A program made the position numbers and the translations under genes. The notes under the pieces are model-generated. The model was not told where the DNA came from and did not search any database. It saw nothing but the letters and a program-made list of their open reading frames with translations. Positions 1-10,722 of a DNA stretch of 64,000 nucleotides are shown piece after piece. How positions within the stretch are numbered: position 1 is the first letter of the stretch; the number at the start of each line of letters is the position of its first letter. Source of the DNA: Dipteris shenzhenensis (lineage: Eukaryota > Polypodiophyta > Polypodiopsida > Gleicheniales); NCBI GenBank assembly GCA_047967505.1, contig CM106538.1; one strand, written 5' to 3'.

Positions 1-323
1 CCTTTTTTGGCCGTTTCCGGGCCTCCGGATGTCCGATTTCAACATTTCCAGTGCCGTTTTTGGGGTTTTCGGCCGTTCCGGACGCAATCTGCGATGTCAG
101 AATCACCAAATTCTGCACGGAAAATAAATTTTTAAAAGATTCAAATTAGATCACCTCATTAATGTGACATGCTTCTACGAACATATAGTACTATTTCTTT
201 TTCTTATTTTTATCTTCTTTTGTTAAATTTTCAACGTTACGTTGGCCCACTCTTGATTGGTTGAGAGCCTATTTTCTCTCTCTTCTAAAAGGCCCTAAAA
301 TGGGCTCCCTTTTTTTCTAATTT
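1..323. other. Left flank, no gene seen
   Basis: No supported coding region. The first 100 bases are richer in CpG than what follows and contain two similar GGCCGTT..CCGG stretches, which may be the end of an unrecognised repeat. The rest is AT-rich. Confidence 0.4.
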
Positions 324-736
324 AACTTTTCATGAGGAATGTGTCAACAACAGGAATTTGCAGCAAAATGCGATATGGGCTATTTAGAGATTTATAGACC
401 ACTCTCCTCGCATTTTGTTGCAAATTCTCTAGTTCTGTTCATGTGCATGTCAAATCAAACACTAGGTTCATCTCAGTGATTCCTGGACACTACGATCTCA
501 TATGCAAGAGAAATGCTGGAACTGAGTGAAACTTTTCATGAGGAATGTGTCAACAACAGGAATTTGCAGCAAAATGCGATATGGGCTATTTAGAGATTTA
601 TAAACCACTCTCCTCACATTTTGTCGCAAATTTCTAGTTTCTATTCATATCCATCTCCAATCAAATTCCTGGGTGATTTACCACATTCTTGGACAGTATA
701 AATTAAAAATGTAACAAGAAGGGTGGAGCTGAGTGA
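324..736 (+). repeat. 206-bp tandem duplication
   Basis: Two adjacent units, 324-529 and 530-736, begin with the same AACTTTTCATGAGGAATGTG and share about 100 nearly identical bases. They then drift apart but end with the same GAGCTGAGTGAA-like junction. More diverged relatives of the core (GGAATTTGCAG, then about 70 bases, then GCATTTTGTTGCAAAT) recur near 1640-1720 and 1865-1950, so this is the left part of a decayed array that runs up to the H3-like reading frame. Confidence 0.8.
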
Positions 737-1377
737 AGACATTTGGACATCAAAAATCCAATGGATGGAAGAAATATATGTTTAAAAACATTGAAACCAA
801 TCTAGAATTCTGACCTTTTTTTTCCTTTTCCATGCTGTTGGAGTTGCACTGGTAAATCTCCTGCTCTTTCACTAGCTTGAACTCTGCACTCTAGGTAACC
901 TGGAGATCTAGCAGTGGTAGTAGTCTTCAGGCAGGTTGCAGTCTGGATGGAGTGTGCTGGGTAGGAAAGGATCAGAGAGAAGGAAATGGAAGATGCGAGG
1001 GTCGTGGCAGGGATGAAAGATTGGGAGGCAGGGGAGGGAAGAGTGGTTGTGGAATTGATTATGAAATCATGAATGGCACAAGTTCCAAGGCATAAAGTGT
1101 ACCTTTCATACATGCCAAATTTCAAACTCCAAGAGATCTGGGTCCCATCCACACGTGAAAAACGACTACATTCCACACGTGTGGGATTTAGAAGATGCCT
1201 TATTTGTATTTGCACTTATTAATGGTATCCTGTTTCAGACCTCTTGCCCTCCAATCTTTGCTCTCTTGCCTCCCTACCTCCATACTCTACAACATCAGCA
1301 TCCTGTCCAGCAGCACAGGTTACTCATCAGCAGCACAGCACATCCACAGATAGATTTCAGGTCAGTAACAATGGGTT

Positions 1378-2041
1378 CTCCCCTTAGTCCCTGCAATCTT
1401 CTTGCCTACAATAGAAACAATCCATCCTGCATGGAAATGCATAGACTCAAGTCAAGATAGAGAAATCACTGTAGGAATGCAGATCTTCAAGTGTGATATT
1501 TGCATGTGAGGGTAAAACTGTACTTATGGGTTCTTCCTTCAGTTTGTGCACACTTCTTGCCTTCCATAGACTCAATCCATCTTGCATGGTTATGCAAACA
1601 CCTTCAAATGACTGAAGGCATATTCCAGCATGCTGCCTCATGAATTTGCTGGAAAACGCGAGGAGAAGGCCTTAGGAATTTAAAACAGCTGAAATCGCGT
1701 TTTGTTGCAAATATTGAAATATTGCTTCATCAACCCCTGTCATTCTAGTTTTGTGACTTCCATAGCTATCCATGGCTGTAATCTTCTTGCATAAACTCCA
1801 TTCATACTGTATTTAGTTGTAGAGATAGAGAAATCACTGTAGGAATGCACCAGCATGTCATTTCAGGAATTTGCAGGAAAACATGATTTGGACCTGTTTG
1901 GAATTTCAAACTCCTCGTATCGCATTTTATTGCAAATTTCTCTATATTGCTTCATCTACCCCTGTGATTGCCTTTTTTTTGTCAAAACAGGTTCTCCATG
2001 TCTGTAATCTCTTTCCAATCCTTTGTATGTAGTTTTTCAGA
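1378..2041 (+). repeat. Degenerate repeat array upstream of the H3-like gene
   Basis: Related blocks follow one another here. The 26-base string starting GATAGAGAAATCACTG occurs at about 1457 and again at about 1824. A block reading roughly 'CCTGCAATCTTCTTGCCTACAATAGA' recurs in altered form near 1540, 1780 and 2005. The TTTTGTTGCAAAT core recurs near 1700 and 1930. The last unit stops immediately before the ATG at 2045. The array could be the 5' untranslated or promoter part of the gene, or the terminal region of a mobile element carrying it. No promoter motif is clear. Confidence 0.6.
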
Positions 2042-2044
2042 GTG

Positions 2045-4178
2045 ATGGCAAGAACCAAGTCAACTGCAAGGAAAGTTGGCAAAGGGCCAAGGCTTGCAGC
2101 AACAGCAACTGGGGCAGGTACCAAGAAATTTAGTGTGCCTCCAAAGGGAAGAGCTGCACATGGCAGGAAGGGTAAGCCAATGAGCCTGCTCAAGCAAAAG
2201 GCCAAAAGATTGAATCATGGTGCAGGTGTGCTAAGGGAGATCAGGAGGCAACAGAAAGCTATAGGCTTTGCAATACCCAAGGCACCTTTTCAAAGATTGG
2301 TGAGAGAAATTTGTGATAGTTGGAAATTTGGGTTCAGGTGGAATAGAACTGCCATTCTTTCCTTACAGGAAATGGCAGAGGATTACTTGGAAAAATATTT
2401 TGAAGATGCAATGCTGGTAGCAGCCCATGCTCACAGGGTGACTTTGATGGCCAAAGACTTCAACACTTTATCCAGAGTGAGATGGAGGTATGACAAGCTT
2501 GTTCATCCTGTGGAATCGCAGGACATAAAGATGAGAGACATATTGCTAATTCCACCTACAAGGAAGTTGAAGGTAGATGAGATAAAGGTTGTTGAGGTAA
2601 CGCACTCAAAGAACACCAGAGGAAAGGTTGCTTATGAGGAGTCACTGAAGCAGCAAATAAAAGAAACAAAATCTGTTAATAGATGTGGAGACTGGAAAGA
2701 AGGAGCTGCAGATACATAGAAGGTTGCAGGAGCTGGGCCCTAATGTAGTTGTCCATATTGAGGATGAAGTTTCAGTGAATGATTTTGACTTGACAAAACA
2801 ATGCTTAGCAGCATTGGCTCATAAGAATGAGTATTGCTCAGATACTATCATTCTTGCAATGCTCTAGTAAGTGTCTATTATTTTACATTTTTTGCAAATC
2901 ATTCCTCCTTGTACCTCCTTTATAACCTACCCTAATTATTTTTTGGTCCTATGCAGCATGATGAGAAGCTGGCTTCACCCCTCTGTATAGCATACAGTCC
3001 ATATTATTGATCCTGCCATTTCTTCTAAATTAAGAGATGTAAAGGAGACTCCCATTAGTATTTCTAGCTGGTTCAAACACTGCAATTTTGAAGTAATTGA
3101 TGTTTTGCTACTTTCATACCATAGCAGGTATGTGGGTGACTACTTCTTCCATACCATAGCAGGATTGGGAACTCTTGTAGCCTTTGATTTCCTTATGCTT
3201 TTTTCCTTATGCAGTGACCACTAGAGTTTTGTTTCTATTGACATCCAGTAGAAGCAATGCTTTCTATTCAACTCTCTCAAAAACACACACAGAGAGCTGA
3301 AATTGTAAGTGCTGTGTGTGCTTTTTGAACTTAAAACTTCATTATTTTGATATCATACTAACTAAATTATACATATTGCAGTTGTATTAGAAGGCTTTTA
3401 GATGCATTGGATCACTGTCCTCCCAATGTCTCTCTTTTGGATTCAATAGAGCCAATAAGTCTAGAGGTAAAAAGTTGTTCCCTCTACTGATGTCTATTAA
3501 ATGCTATGTCTTTGAACTTATTGAATAATTTTGTTTTGTGCAGATGCTAACAGTTTCTAACATATCTTTCCAACTGTACAGATACCACAACAAGATGATT
3601 CAAGTAGCTGCGGATGGAGAGTGCTGATCAATGCAAAATATCTACTTTCAAGCTACTTTGAGAAGGAATAGCCAGACCTTGTAAGAAAAAATAATTTTCA
3701 TTTAGCTTGAAGATAATTCATAATGATACAAAGTGTTCTAAATTATCGTCTGCCATTGCAGATGAAAGAGGATAGCTTCAGCTCAAACTATGTACATAAT
3801 TTTAGAGCTCATACAATTTGGAGGTTTTTGAGCTATGCCTCCCCCAAACCTATTGTACCAGCTACTGTGGAGCTGGGTGAGAGCTCTAAAGTACAAGAAG
3901 GTGTCATACACCTTGATGCCACAGATGAAGCACCTAATGCTGAGGACTAGAAGCCGTAGGAGCAATCACCTAGTGCTGAGGAGGAGAAGACACAGGAGCA
4001 AAGACCTGCTGCTGATGTTATTGAGGAGAAGGTGGAGCAGCAGCAAAGAGATGCTCCTAGGGCAGTGGAGGAGACAATGGAGCAACACCAACATACTGCA
4101 CAGGACAAGATGGAGCAGCAGAAAAAAGATCCTCCAAAAAATGTAGAGCAGCCTCTGGATCAAGCTGTACATAAATAG
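2045..4178 (+). pseudogene. Histone H3-fold / Ulp1-like C48 protease fusion, six exons, disabled
   Basis: Exons inferred from GT-AG sites: 2045-2866, 2957-3127, 3215-3304, 3382-3466, 3582-3680, 3762-4178. Intron phases agree throughout once one extra A in the A-run at 2668-2671 is discounted, giving about 560 codons. Residues 1-10 (MARTKSTARK) mimic the H3 tail with K4 and K9 kept. Residues 58-148 are a full H3 fold (GVLREIRRQQ, PFQRLVREI, LQEMAEDYLEKYFED, HAHRVTLMAKD) with canonical loop-1 length, so it is not CENH3-like. From about residue 230 a C48 (SUMO/ubiquitin-like protease) domain follows: DH plus a stop where Trp is expected (3216-3224), NSL where the catalytic Asp is expected (3270), then the Gln/Cys motif PQQDDSSSCG (Gln 3591, Cys 3609). 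The tail is Glu/Gln-rich. Internal TAG stops lie at 2988, 3222, 3249, 3669, 3948 and 3957. A transposon-borne gene is possible. The fusion is what I see; its function is unknown. Confidence 0.8.
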
Positions 4179-4378
4179 AAAATGGATGTCAGAAATATGT
4201 TCTACATATTTAACTAAACAGTTCTGTACAAAATCTTACTTGATTGAATACAAAACCTTTGTTTATGGAGTCTGTGTTATCTCAATTTTTAAATTTTTAA
4301 TGTCTTTGCATTTCATTGAGCTCTCTCTTCTTTTGAGCAACTGCAAAAAAGCAATATGAATTAGAGTGGTAAATTAAA

Positions 4379-4993
4379 CTAATAGCAATGCTTAATGAGA
4401 CTAGGATAAATCAGATGGTGTACCTTTTTGTTGTTGTAGATAAATAAAAAGTCGTTTGAGATAGAACCTTCTATCTCAAACAAAATGTCACTACGCAATT
4501 GAGCTAAGGAGCAACATTTTCTTAATGAGATATTGACTAGCACATCACCATTCTCAACAACATCAATATCAATAAGTTTATTTTCTGCACCAAAAGAATC
4601 TTCATCTTGATCCATTGGGACTAGTTTTGTGCCTAGCATTCGACTGCGCTTGTAATAAAAAGAGAAAATAGAATTTTGTGATGCAACCATGTACTGCAGT
4701 TGCATAGAAGGTTGGACAACTTCACAAAACACTGAACTACATGTCTTCTTATCCCAACCTTTATCCAAAAATTGTGGCATGCATGCCGAATTTGTTGCTT
4801 TAACTGTGAACATTGTTTTTGAAATTTTCACTGGAAAGGTATTAAACAAGTCCACAAAAACTATGAGAGGCATGCATAAAGAAATTTTTACTATCCTAGT
4901 GGCAATATTGGGCCTCAGAGCTTTCTGTACTTCTGTAAAAAGCTTCGCCCTATATGCCTCTGTAACACTAGAATGTGGGTGAGGCCAATCCAT
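4379..4993 (-). CDS. Unrecognised protein-like ORF, convergent with the H3/C48 gene
   Basis: A 204-residue open frame of ordinary composition. I do not recognise the family. The C-terminal third (VLVNISLRKCCSLAQLRSDI, then FLFIYNNKK) alternates short hydrophobic strands around a helix, in the manner of a ubiquitin-like fold, but this is only an impression. A GT donor follows NNKK at about 4426, and an acceptor-like TTGCAG on this strand near 4340 could lead to a further exon, so the printed end may be wrong. An in-frame stop lies seven codons upstream of the Met. Its 3' end faces that of the H3/C48 pseudogene about 200 bases away, so the two could belong to one element or locus. Confidence 0.4.
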   Translation of the reverse strand: MDWPHPHSSVTEAYRAKLFTEVQKALRPNIATRIVKISLCMPLIVFVDLFNTFPVKISKTMFTVKATNSACMPQFLDKGWDKKTCSSVFCEVVQPSMQLQYMVASQNSIFSFYYKRSRMLGTKLVPMDQDEDSFGAENKLIDIDVVENGDVLVNISLRKCCSLAQLRSDILFEIEGSISNDFLFIYNNKKVHHLIYPSLIKHCY

Positions 4994-5361
4994 TGAATTC
5001 CATGCCGTGAGTTATTCAACCTAATACCATTATCATCAACTAATTTTCCTTCTCTTTTGTTGATTTCATTCCCAAAAAAATTGAATACCCCACTTCCATG
5101 GGTCTTAATAGGATATTATTAGGTGCATTATCTAGTCTTTTTGAAATAGATAGACATCATAAAATTTATAAGTCATGAGTGCTGGTAGTTTTGAGAGGAT
5201 CCCAATAGTTGTATCTAAACCCATTCACTTTAGCACTCTCTTTCATTTCTTCATCACATTTTGAGATACAATACTTCCATATACATGGCCAAAGAGATGC
5301 AAAGAGTAATCTTTCTCTTCTTGCTTTCTCTTTCTTCTCAAAAGTTAAAGAAAATTTGGAT

Positions 5362-5862
5362 CAAGACCACACTACTGTGGGAAACTTTTCTTTTTAACCC
5401 TATGGTGGTCCTTGGTTGGAAACCAATGCCAACTATCCTAATTTGTTTGGATTGATTAATTTGTTTGTTGTATGTTCCCTTTTCTTAGAAGTTTCTTCTA
5501 AGAGGTTGGTTTCTTTGAGTACTTCTAAAAGATTGGTACTCATACTGAGATCCTAGGTGCACAAAACCACTTTTTTTGCTGCTTACGTCCTTGTACAAGA
5601 CCATACTACCATGGGGAATTTTTGTTTTTAACCCTATGGTGGTCCTTGGTTGGAAACCGATGCCAACTATCCTAATTTGTTTGGATTGATTAATTTGTTT
5701 GTTGTATGTTCCCTTTTCTTAGAAGTTTCTTCTAAGAGGTTGGTTTCTTTGAGTACTTCTAAAAGATTGGTTCTTGAAAAAAGATTGGTTTCTTTTAGTA
5801 CTAATACTAAGATCCTAGGTGCACAAAACCACTTTTTTTGCCGCTTACGTCCTTGTAATTTA
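5362..5862 (+). repeat. 234-bp tandem duplication
   Basis: Units begin at 5362 and 5596 with CAAGACCA and are nearly identical through GGTGGTCCTTGGTTGGAAACC and the TTCTTAGAAGTTTCTTCTAAGAGG hairpin-like stretch. The second unit carries an internal re-duplication of about 29 bases around AAAAGATTGGTTTCTT. Both end with TCCTAGGTGCACAAAACCACTTTTTTTGC-type sequence. No protein is supported in either unit. Confidence 0.8.
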
Positions 5863-5947
5863 AAGCCATAGCAGTTGCATCATCCAGCATGTTAGCATAC
5901 TTCCCTCTAGCTTCCATTTTGACCAATTGGATAAACTAAAAATATAG

Positions 5948-6283
5948 TCCTTAACATGTTCAGATTGTGGAAATGGATTAGGCATCTTTATTATAGCTAG
6001 ACATAATTTATTGGTTTATTTTATTATTGACAAGTTCTTTTGTTTAAGATATATGCATTTATCCCAAGACATAGAAACTTCCTCAAGGGGTAAAAAGTGT
6101 TTTCTAAACTCTAGGTCCTTAACATGTTCAGATTGTGGAAATGGATCAGGCATCTTTATTACAACTACACATAATTTATTGGTTTATTTTGCTATTGACA
6201 AGTTCTTTTGTTTAAGATATATGCATTCATCCCAAGACATAGAATCTTCCTCAAGGGGTAAAAAGTCTTTTCTAAACTCTAGG
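5948..6283 (+). repeat. 168-bp tandem duplication
   Basis: Units 5948-6115 and 6116-6283 are about 95 percent alike by eye, both starting TCCTTAACATGTTCAGATTG and ending TTTTCTAAACTCTAGG. The open frames across them are repeat translations and not genes. Confidence 0.9.
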
Positions 6284-6984
6284 TTAAAATTTCCCAAGTA
6301 ATTGAAAGCTATACCATCCTTTTGCAACTTTATCCATTAGATATCCCCACTACCTTGGTAAACATGTGAGTAGCTATACAAGTTTTCATGATATCGCTAT
6401 CCACTTCACAAATGGAAAAAGTCTCATCCCATCTCTAATGTATTCCCTCAATAATGTCATAATTTCTATCTTTGATTTGATCCACATACTTCTTTGGCCT
6501 ACCATTTGTTAAGTTAAACCATTTGATCCACATACTTCTTTGGCACATTTTCTATCTCCAAGTTTCCCATAATACTAACACATCTCTAACCCCCATAATG
6601 CACACAACTCAACTTGTGGGCCAAAGGAGAATGTGTGGTGCTTGCATTGTATGGCCAACCGCACAACCAATGAGTGCCCAATCCTGAGGAATAGACTCAA
6701 CCCATTAGAAGTGGTTCAGCCCCCAAGGTTATGGTGTGTCATTTTCAACATTGCAAGCCATGATGTAAACACCTCCTTCTACAATATGAGGGTTGCACAA
6801 CCCCAACCCCAATAGTACTAAATTTTAGTATATAGGAAGGTAGCACTAGCACCCAATGCAGTGCCCCAGGGTGCCATGGCTCAATCCCATCCCGGTGAGA
6901 ACACAAGTGCCTCAACTATTAAGAAATTCCAACCCTATAGTATTCTCGAGCCCCTAATCTTGCTCCATTAGTTCTAGTGCAACA
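6284..6984. other. No gene seen
   Basis: AT-rich sequence with a short repeated phrase (TTTGATCCACATACTTCTTTGGC near 6478 and 6524). No coding region or RNA gene is supported. Confidence 0.4.
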
Positions 6985-6992
6985 AATCCAAC

Positions 6993-7214
6993 TTAAAGAG
7001 ATGGAACCTCATAGTGATCTCTGATTGTAGCTGCATTAACATTTTTGAGATTCACACATATTCTCAGCTTCTTGTTTTTCTTTGGGACAATCACAATTGG
7101 TGACATCCAGTCAGTGTGCTTGATCTCATAAATGAAATCGACATCCAATAAGTTTTCTAGTTCTTCATAGACATGGGTGCCATACTTTGGATTTGTCCTA
7201 TAGCGTCCACACAC
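6993..7214 (-). pseudogene. Ty3/Gypsy reverse transcriptase N-terminal fragment
   Basis: The frame contains SPIVIVPKKNKKLRICVNLK followed by NVNAATIRDHYEVP. This matches the first conserved RT blocks (S-P-x-V-x-V-x-K-K-x-x-x-x-R-x-C-V-D-Y-R-x-L-N). The palm with the catalytic YxDD is absent. It lies downstream of the protease remnant of the same element. Confidence 0.8.
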
Positions 7215-8429
7215 CTTAGATGCTTGGATCCTTCCCTAGTTGGTATGGTGTGTACTACAACTTTAGGGGAGATCGCTTTCATGTCCTTATAGGACCAAGC
7301 CGGCCCTATATTCCATCAACAACACTTTTAGTTCTTATTTAGTGAGTTGCTCGCCTATGTACACATGCTTTCCCTCTTCTCCTTCCAAGGCAAGATCCAA
7401 CTTTCTAGTTTTGGCTGGTCCCTCATAAACTAGGGTTTCCCCTAGTACTTTTGTTTACTTGATCTTTGATTCTCTAATTGGTCTAGGCATGGCTATTGTT
7501 GCATTTCCTCTTGTATAATTTTTGAAATGGTCTAGGCTTTCATAGCATTGGGAGTCGCTAGTTTGACTATTCCTGCGACCGCTTGTTATGGAGGCGTCTT
7601 GATCTGTTGAATCGATACCCACTTGCTTTTCTTTTGTATGTGTACTATCTAGCTCAGTCTTCATATGCACTTTAGGTTTGAACTTATGGAACTTTTTGTT
7701 CTACAAGATTGGTGCTAGATTCTCAATGGGCATTTTGTTTTCAAAGAGTGGTTCTTCTGTCGTGCATACACCCTCAAGGACCTTTGGGTCCCATTTTAAT
7801 TTTGGTGGCTCCTACACTTGCATGGACTTGGTTAAGTATAGTTCCACCACTCTAACTTGCATCCTTTCAAACTCATTGAAGTGCTCCACCTTAGCCTTGA
7901 CGTTGCACATCGTCTTTTTTCTTCCTTGACCATCTATTGTTTGTTTTTATCAAAGGGTCTAAATTGGGATATTCTACTGCCATTAATGCGTGTAGGATTG
8001 GCCAAGTCATTATCAAGGATTTGACCTTCTAATGTGCATTCTTCGCTTCTGTTTCTAGGTCCCAATCAAATTCTTCACCATATTCTTCAATGATGGCCTC
8101 TTCGAGATCACTAACCCATTCTATGCCTACCATGAAGATAGGTACATCCACTGCATCAGTTTCTTCATCCTAAATTGGTGGTTCTAGCTGTATCATTTGT
8201 GCGTCCACATCTGGCAACATTGGATGTCTTGTTTTGTAGTTGTCGATTGTGGCTAAGGCCTCTGTATCCAATTGTTGATGTCACTTTGGCTATCACCTTT
8301 TATGGGTTTGACTGGTGGCTGTGGTGGAAGAAGTGTCATCAATGTTCCTAGGTATAGTGGGCTTGATTTCCCCAATCCCCAGGTTGATTTTCCCAGCAGT
8401 ATCCTGATTCTAGTTTGCGATCCTATCTA

Positions 8430-8740
8430 TACCCCAATCATGGATGCCTCCCGAAGCCATGGTCTTCCCAATAATATATTGTATGCAATCGATCCTTGGG
8501 GAAGATCTAGTATGGTGAATTGTACGGTGCTTGACTCCCACAACTTTTGTTGGCACATTCAACAATTCCTAGTGGCTTCATTTTAGTGTGGTCAGCGAGT
8601 CGTATGTTGAATGTGGCATTACTCATTGGTGGGAGGCCCCATTCTTCGTGGAGATCCTTTACAAGAATTGTTGATACTTGCGCCACCGTCCACTATTGCA
8701 ACACATTGGACAAAGGTTTTATGCTCTAGGGGGATGATTA
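8430..8740 (-). pseudogene. Retroviral-type aspartic protease remnant
   Basis: Minus-strand translation shows CVAIVDGGASIN (active-site Asp codon within 8676-8693) and, further on, YNILLGRPWLREA (8440-8500). These are the two hallmark blocks of plant Gypsy proteases (D-G-G-A-S and L-G-R-P-W-L). A stop separates them, so the copy is dead. Confidence 0.75.
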
Positions 8741-9115
8741 CAATTTTGATGTCATCTCGAGCACCAAATTTCACTAATATAGCTTTTCTTTCTCTTCAAG
8801 TGGTGGGAAACATTATGTTGATTTTATCCAACCCTTGAAATTTTCCCACATCGCTAGACAATTTCTCAATAAGGTTCCAATTGGCATCATTATGGGCAGC
8901 TGATTAAATTGGATAGGGTAGCTCCATCCGGTTGGGGATGAGTTGCATTTAGGTATGTTACTCTTCGGTTGGTGGCAGCTTCAATCACCATGTTGATGTT
9001 GTGCAGTGTTGGTTCCCTATGCTCACTTGTTGCTCTTTGGTCTACCTCAAATTTTTCATGTTCATGTCTTACCCATTCCTTCAGGGCTTGATACCAAGCT
9101 TTCTCTACTTTGGTG

Positions 9116-9225
9116 TTGGGGTACACTTCCTTTGCTTCTTGAAGAGAACTGGGAGCAAATGTACTTGGCATTGGGGTAGACTTCCTTTGCTTCTTGAAGA
9201 GCACTTGGGGCAGATGTACATGGTG
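9116..9225 (+). repeat. 55-bp tandem duplication in a gag-like region
   Basis: TTGGGGTACACTTCCTTTGC and TTGGGGTAGACTTCCTTTGC open two adjacent 55-base units. On the minus strand they encode a repeated LQEAKEVYPN peptide within the Gypsy fragment. Confidence 0.8.
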
Positions 9226-9300
9226 TTGCGGCACTTTGTTCCAAGATTGGGAAGGCTTGTGTGGCCTTGGGCTTTTTGCTTTCTGAGAAAAAATTAGTTT

Positions 9301-9889
9301 TAGTCATGCTGCTTCCTTTTGCTTTCTTGTCATCACTAGTACCGGTTGGGATGCAACAATTGGTGTTCCCACACTATGAGGGTTCAAGGAGATTCCATAT
9401 TCCCTACGTTTCTTCAGTACATCTTTAAGACACTTCAAATGATCCTTCTTGCTCGAGTGTATGCATAGATGTAAGGGGGTTTTTCTCCTTCTCCCTCTGG
9501 TGCAAGAATTCTTTGCACTCCTATGCTAGTTCCCACCTACAGGAACTCTTTTGTAGTACTGGCCAATTTGGCAGAGTTTGAGACAGAGGAGAAGTTTATA
9601 CCCTCTACCCTGGGGGAGCCATTTATTGGGATTCCATTGGACAGGGTTTCCACCTCTGTTGGAGTGGGTTTTCTTTCACCAGTTGATTCCCCTCCACTTG
9701 ACAGGAGGACTCTTTCACAGGAGAGGATTTTCTTCACCACCAGGTCGGGTAGGACCTTTCACCCGGCCTCCTCCTCCCCTCCTCCTCCCATCAATGAGGA
9801 TTGTTAGATAGAACGGTGGTATACCTCATCGCCAAGCTTCTTTCTGGCCATACTTTTTGGTCACCTGCCTTGGGCACCAGGGGAGGTAT
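9301..9889. other. Unassigned retroelement-like interval
   Basis: Between two decayed retrotransposons lies a plus-strand frame (9523-9807) whose end reads FFTTRSGRTFHPASSSPPPP. The TRSGR...P-rich style is common in plant retroelement gag-region proteins, but I cannot assign it. Nothing else is supported. Confidence 0.3.
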
Positions 9890-9896
9890 TAGAACA

Positions 9897-10722
9897 ACTA
9901 GTGGACATACTATCCAATGCCCAGCAATACACGATAATACTCAAACCACTGATTAGGTAGACTCTTTGTGAGCATATCTACAGGGTTATCGTCTGTATGA
10001 ACCTTGACAAGCTCTATGCACTTGTTTTCAAGTACCTCCCTGATCAAATGGTACCTGACCTCAATGTGTTTGGTCTTTGCATAAAAGACCGAATTTCGTG
10101 CTAGTTGAATATAGCACTCATGGAATCATAGGCAATGTCGGTACACCTTTATGGATCCCCATTGTCTCCCACTAGCTTATCAAGCCATATAGCCCCCTTG
10201 CAACCCTCTATGGGGCTGCAACATACTCGGCCTCTATATGGTAGACAAAGCAACACACTTCTATGTGCGAGACATCCACGACACTGCACCACCTGTAAAG
10301 GTGAACACATAACCAAAAGTGAATCTCCTGCTATCCACATGTCCTACATAGTCTGAATCTATGTACCCAAGTACATGCATCTCTCCTCTACCAAAGCAGA
10401 TGCACATCTCCTTGGTACCCTTCATATACCTCATGATGCATTTAACTGCCTCCCAATGCCTCTTTCTTGGATTAGCCCTATATCGGCTAACAACTCCCAT
10501 TGCAAATGCAATGTCCGATCTAGTAACTATCATAGCATACATAAGACTCCCAACCACTGATGCATAAGGAACCTTGGCCATCATGGCCCTCTCCTCATCT
10601 GATTTGGGACTATCTGCCTGACTCAGTTTCACATATGGAGGCAATGGAGTACTTACTTCCTTCCCCCCTCCATATTGAAATGCTGCAATACTTTTGTGAC
10701 ATACTCCTTCTATGAAAGCCAA
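9897..10722 (-). pseudogene. Ty1/Copia RNase H region
   Basis: GSLMYAMIVTRSDIAFAMGV, HWEAVKCIMRYMKGT and GYIDSDYVGHVDSRRFTFGY are the usual Copia RNase H blocks. The frame breaks near 10,261, and the C-terminal part continues in other frames to about 9,897. Confidence 0.85.

Larger units (their letters stand above)
6985..9300 (-). mobile_element. Decayed Ty3/Gypsy retrotransposon fragment (protease to start of RT)
   Basis: Read on the minus strand, the order is a gag-like or linker stretch (9300-8890), an aspartic protease region (about 8740-8430) and the beginning of reverse transcriptase (7214-6993). That is the normal Gypsy order. The RT breaks off after the first 50 or so residues of the domain, and no integrase, RNase H or LTR is recognisable. 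Many stops and frameshifts mark it as an old, 3'-truncated copy. Confidence 0.75.

Noticed and set aside
2045-2500. Centromeric histone (CENH3)
   Set aside because: Loop 1 has the same length as canonical H3, and the protein continues into a protease. The MARTK start alone is not diagnostic.
3835-4146. Plus-strand Arg/Leu-rich ORF of 103 codons
   Set aside because: It is the wrong frame over the Glu/Gln-rich tail of the H3/C48 pseudogene, whose own frame continues across two TAG codons to 4178.
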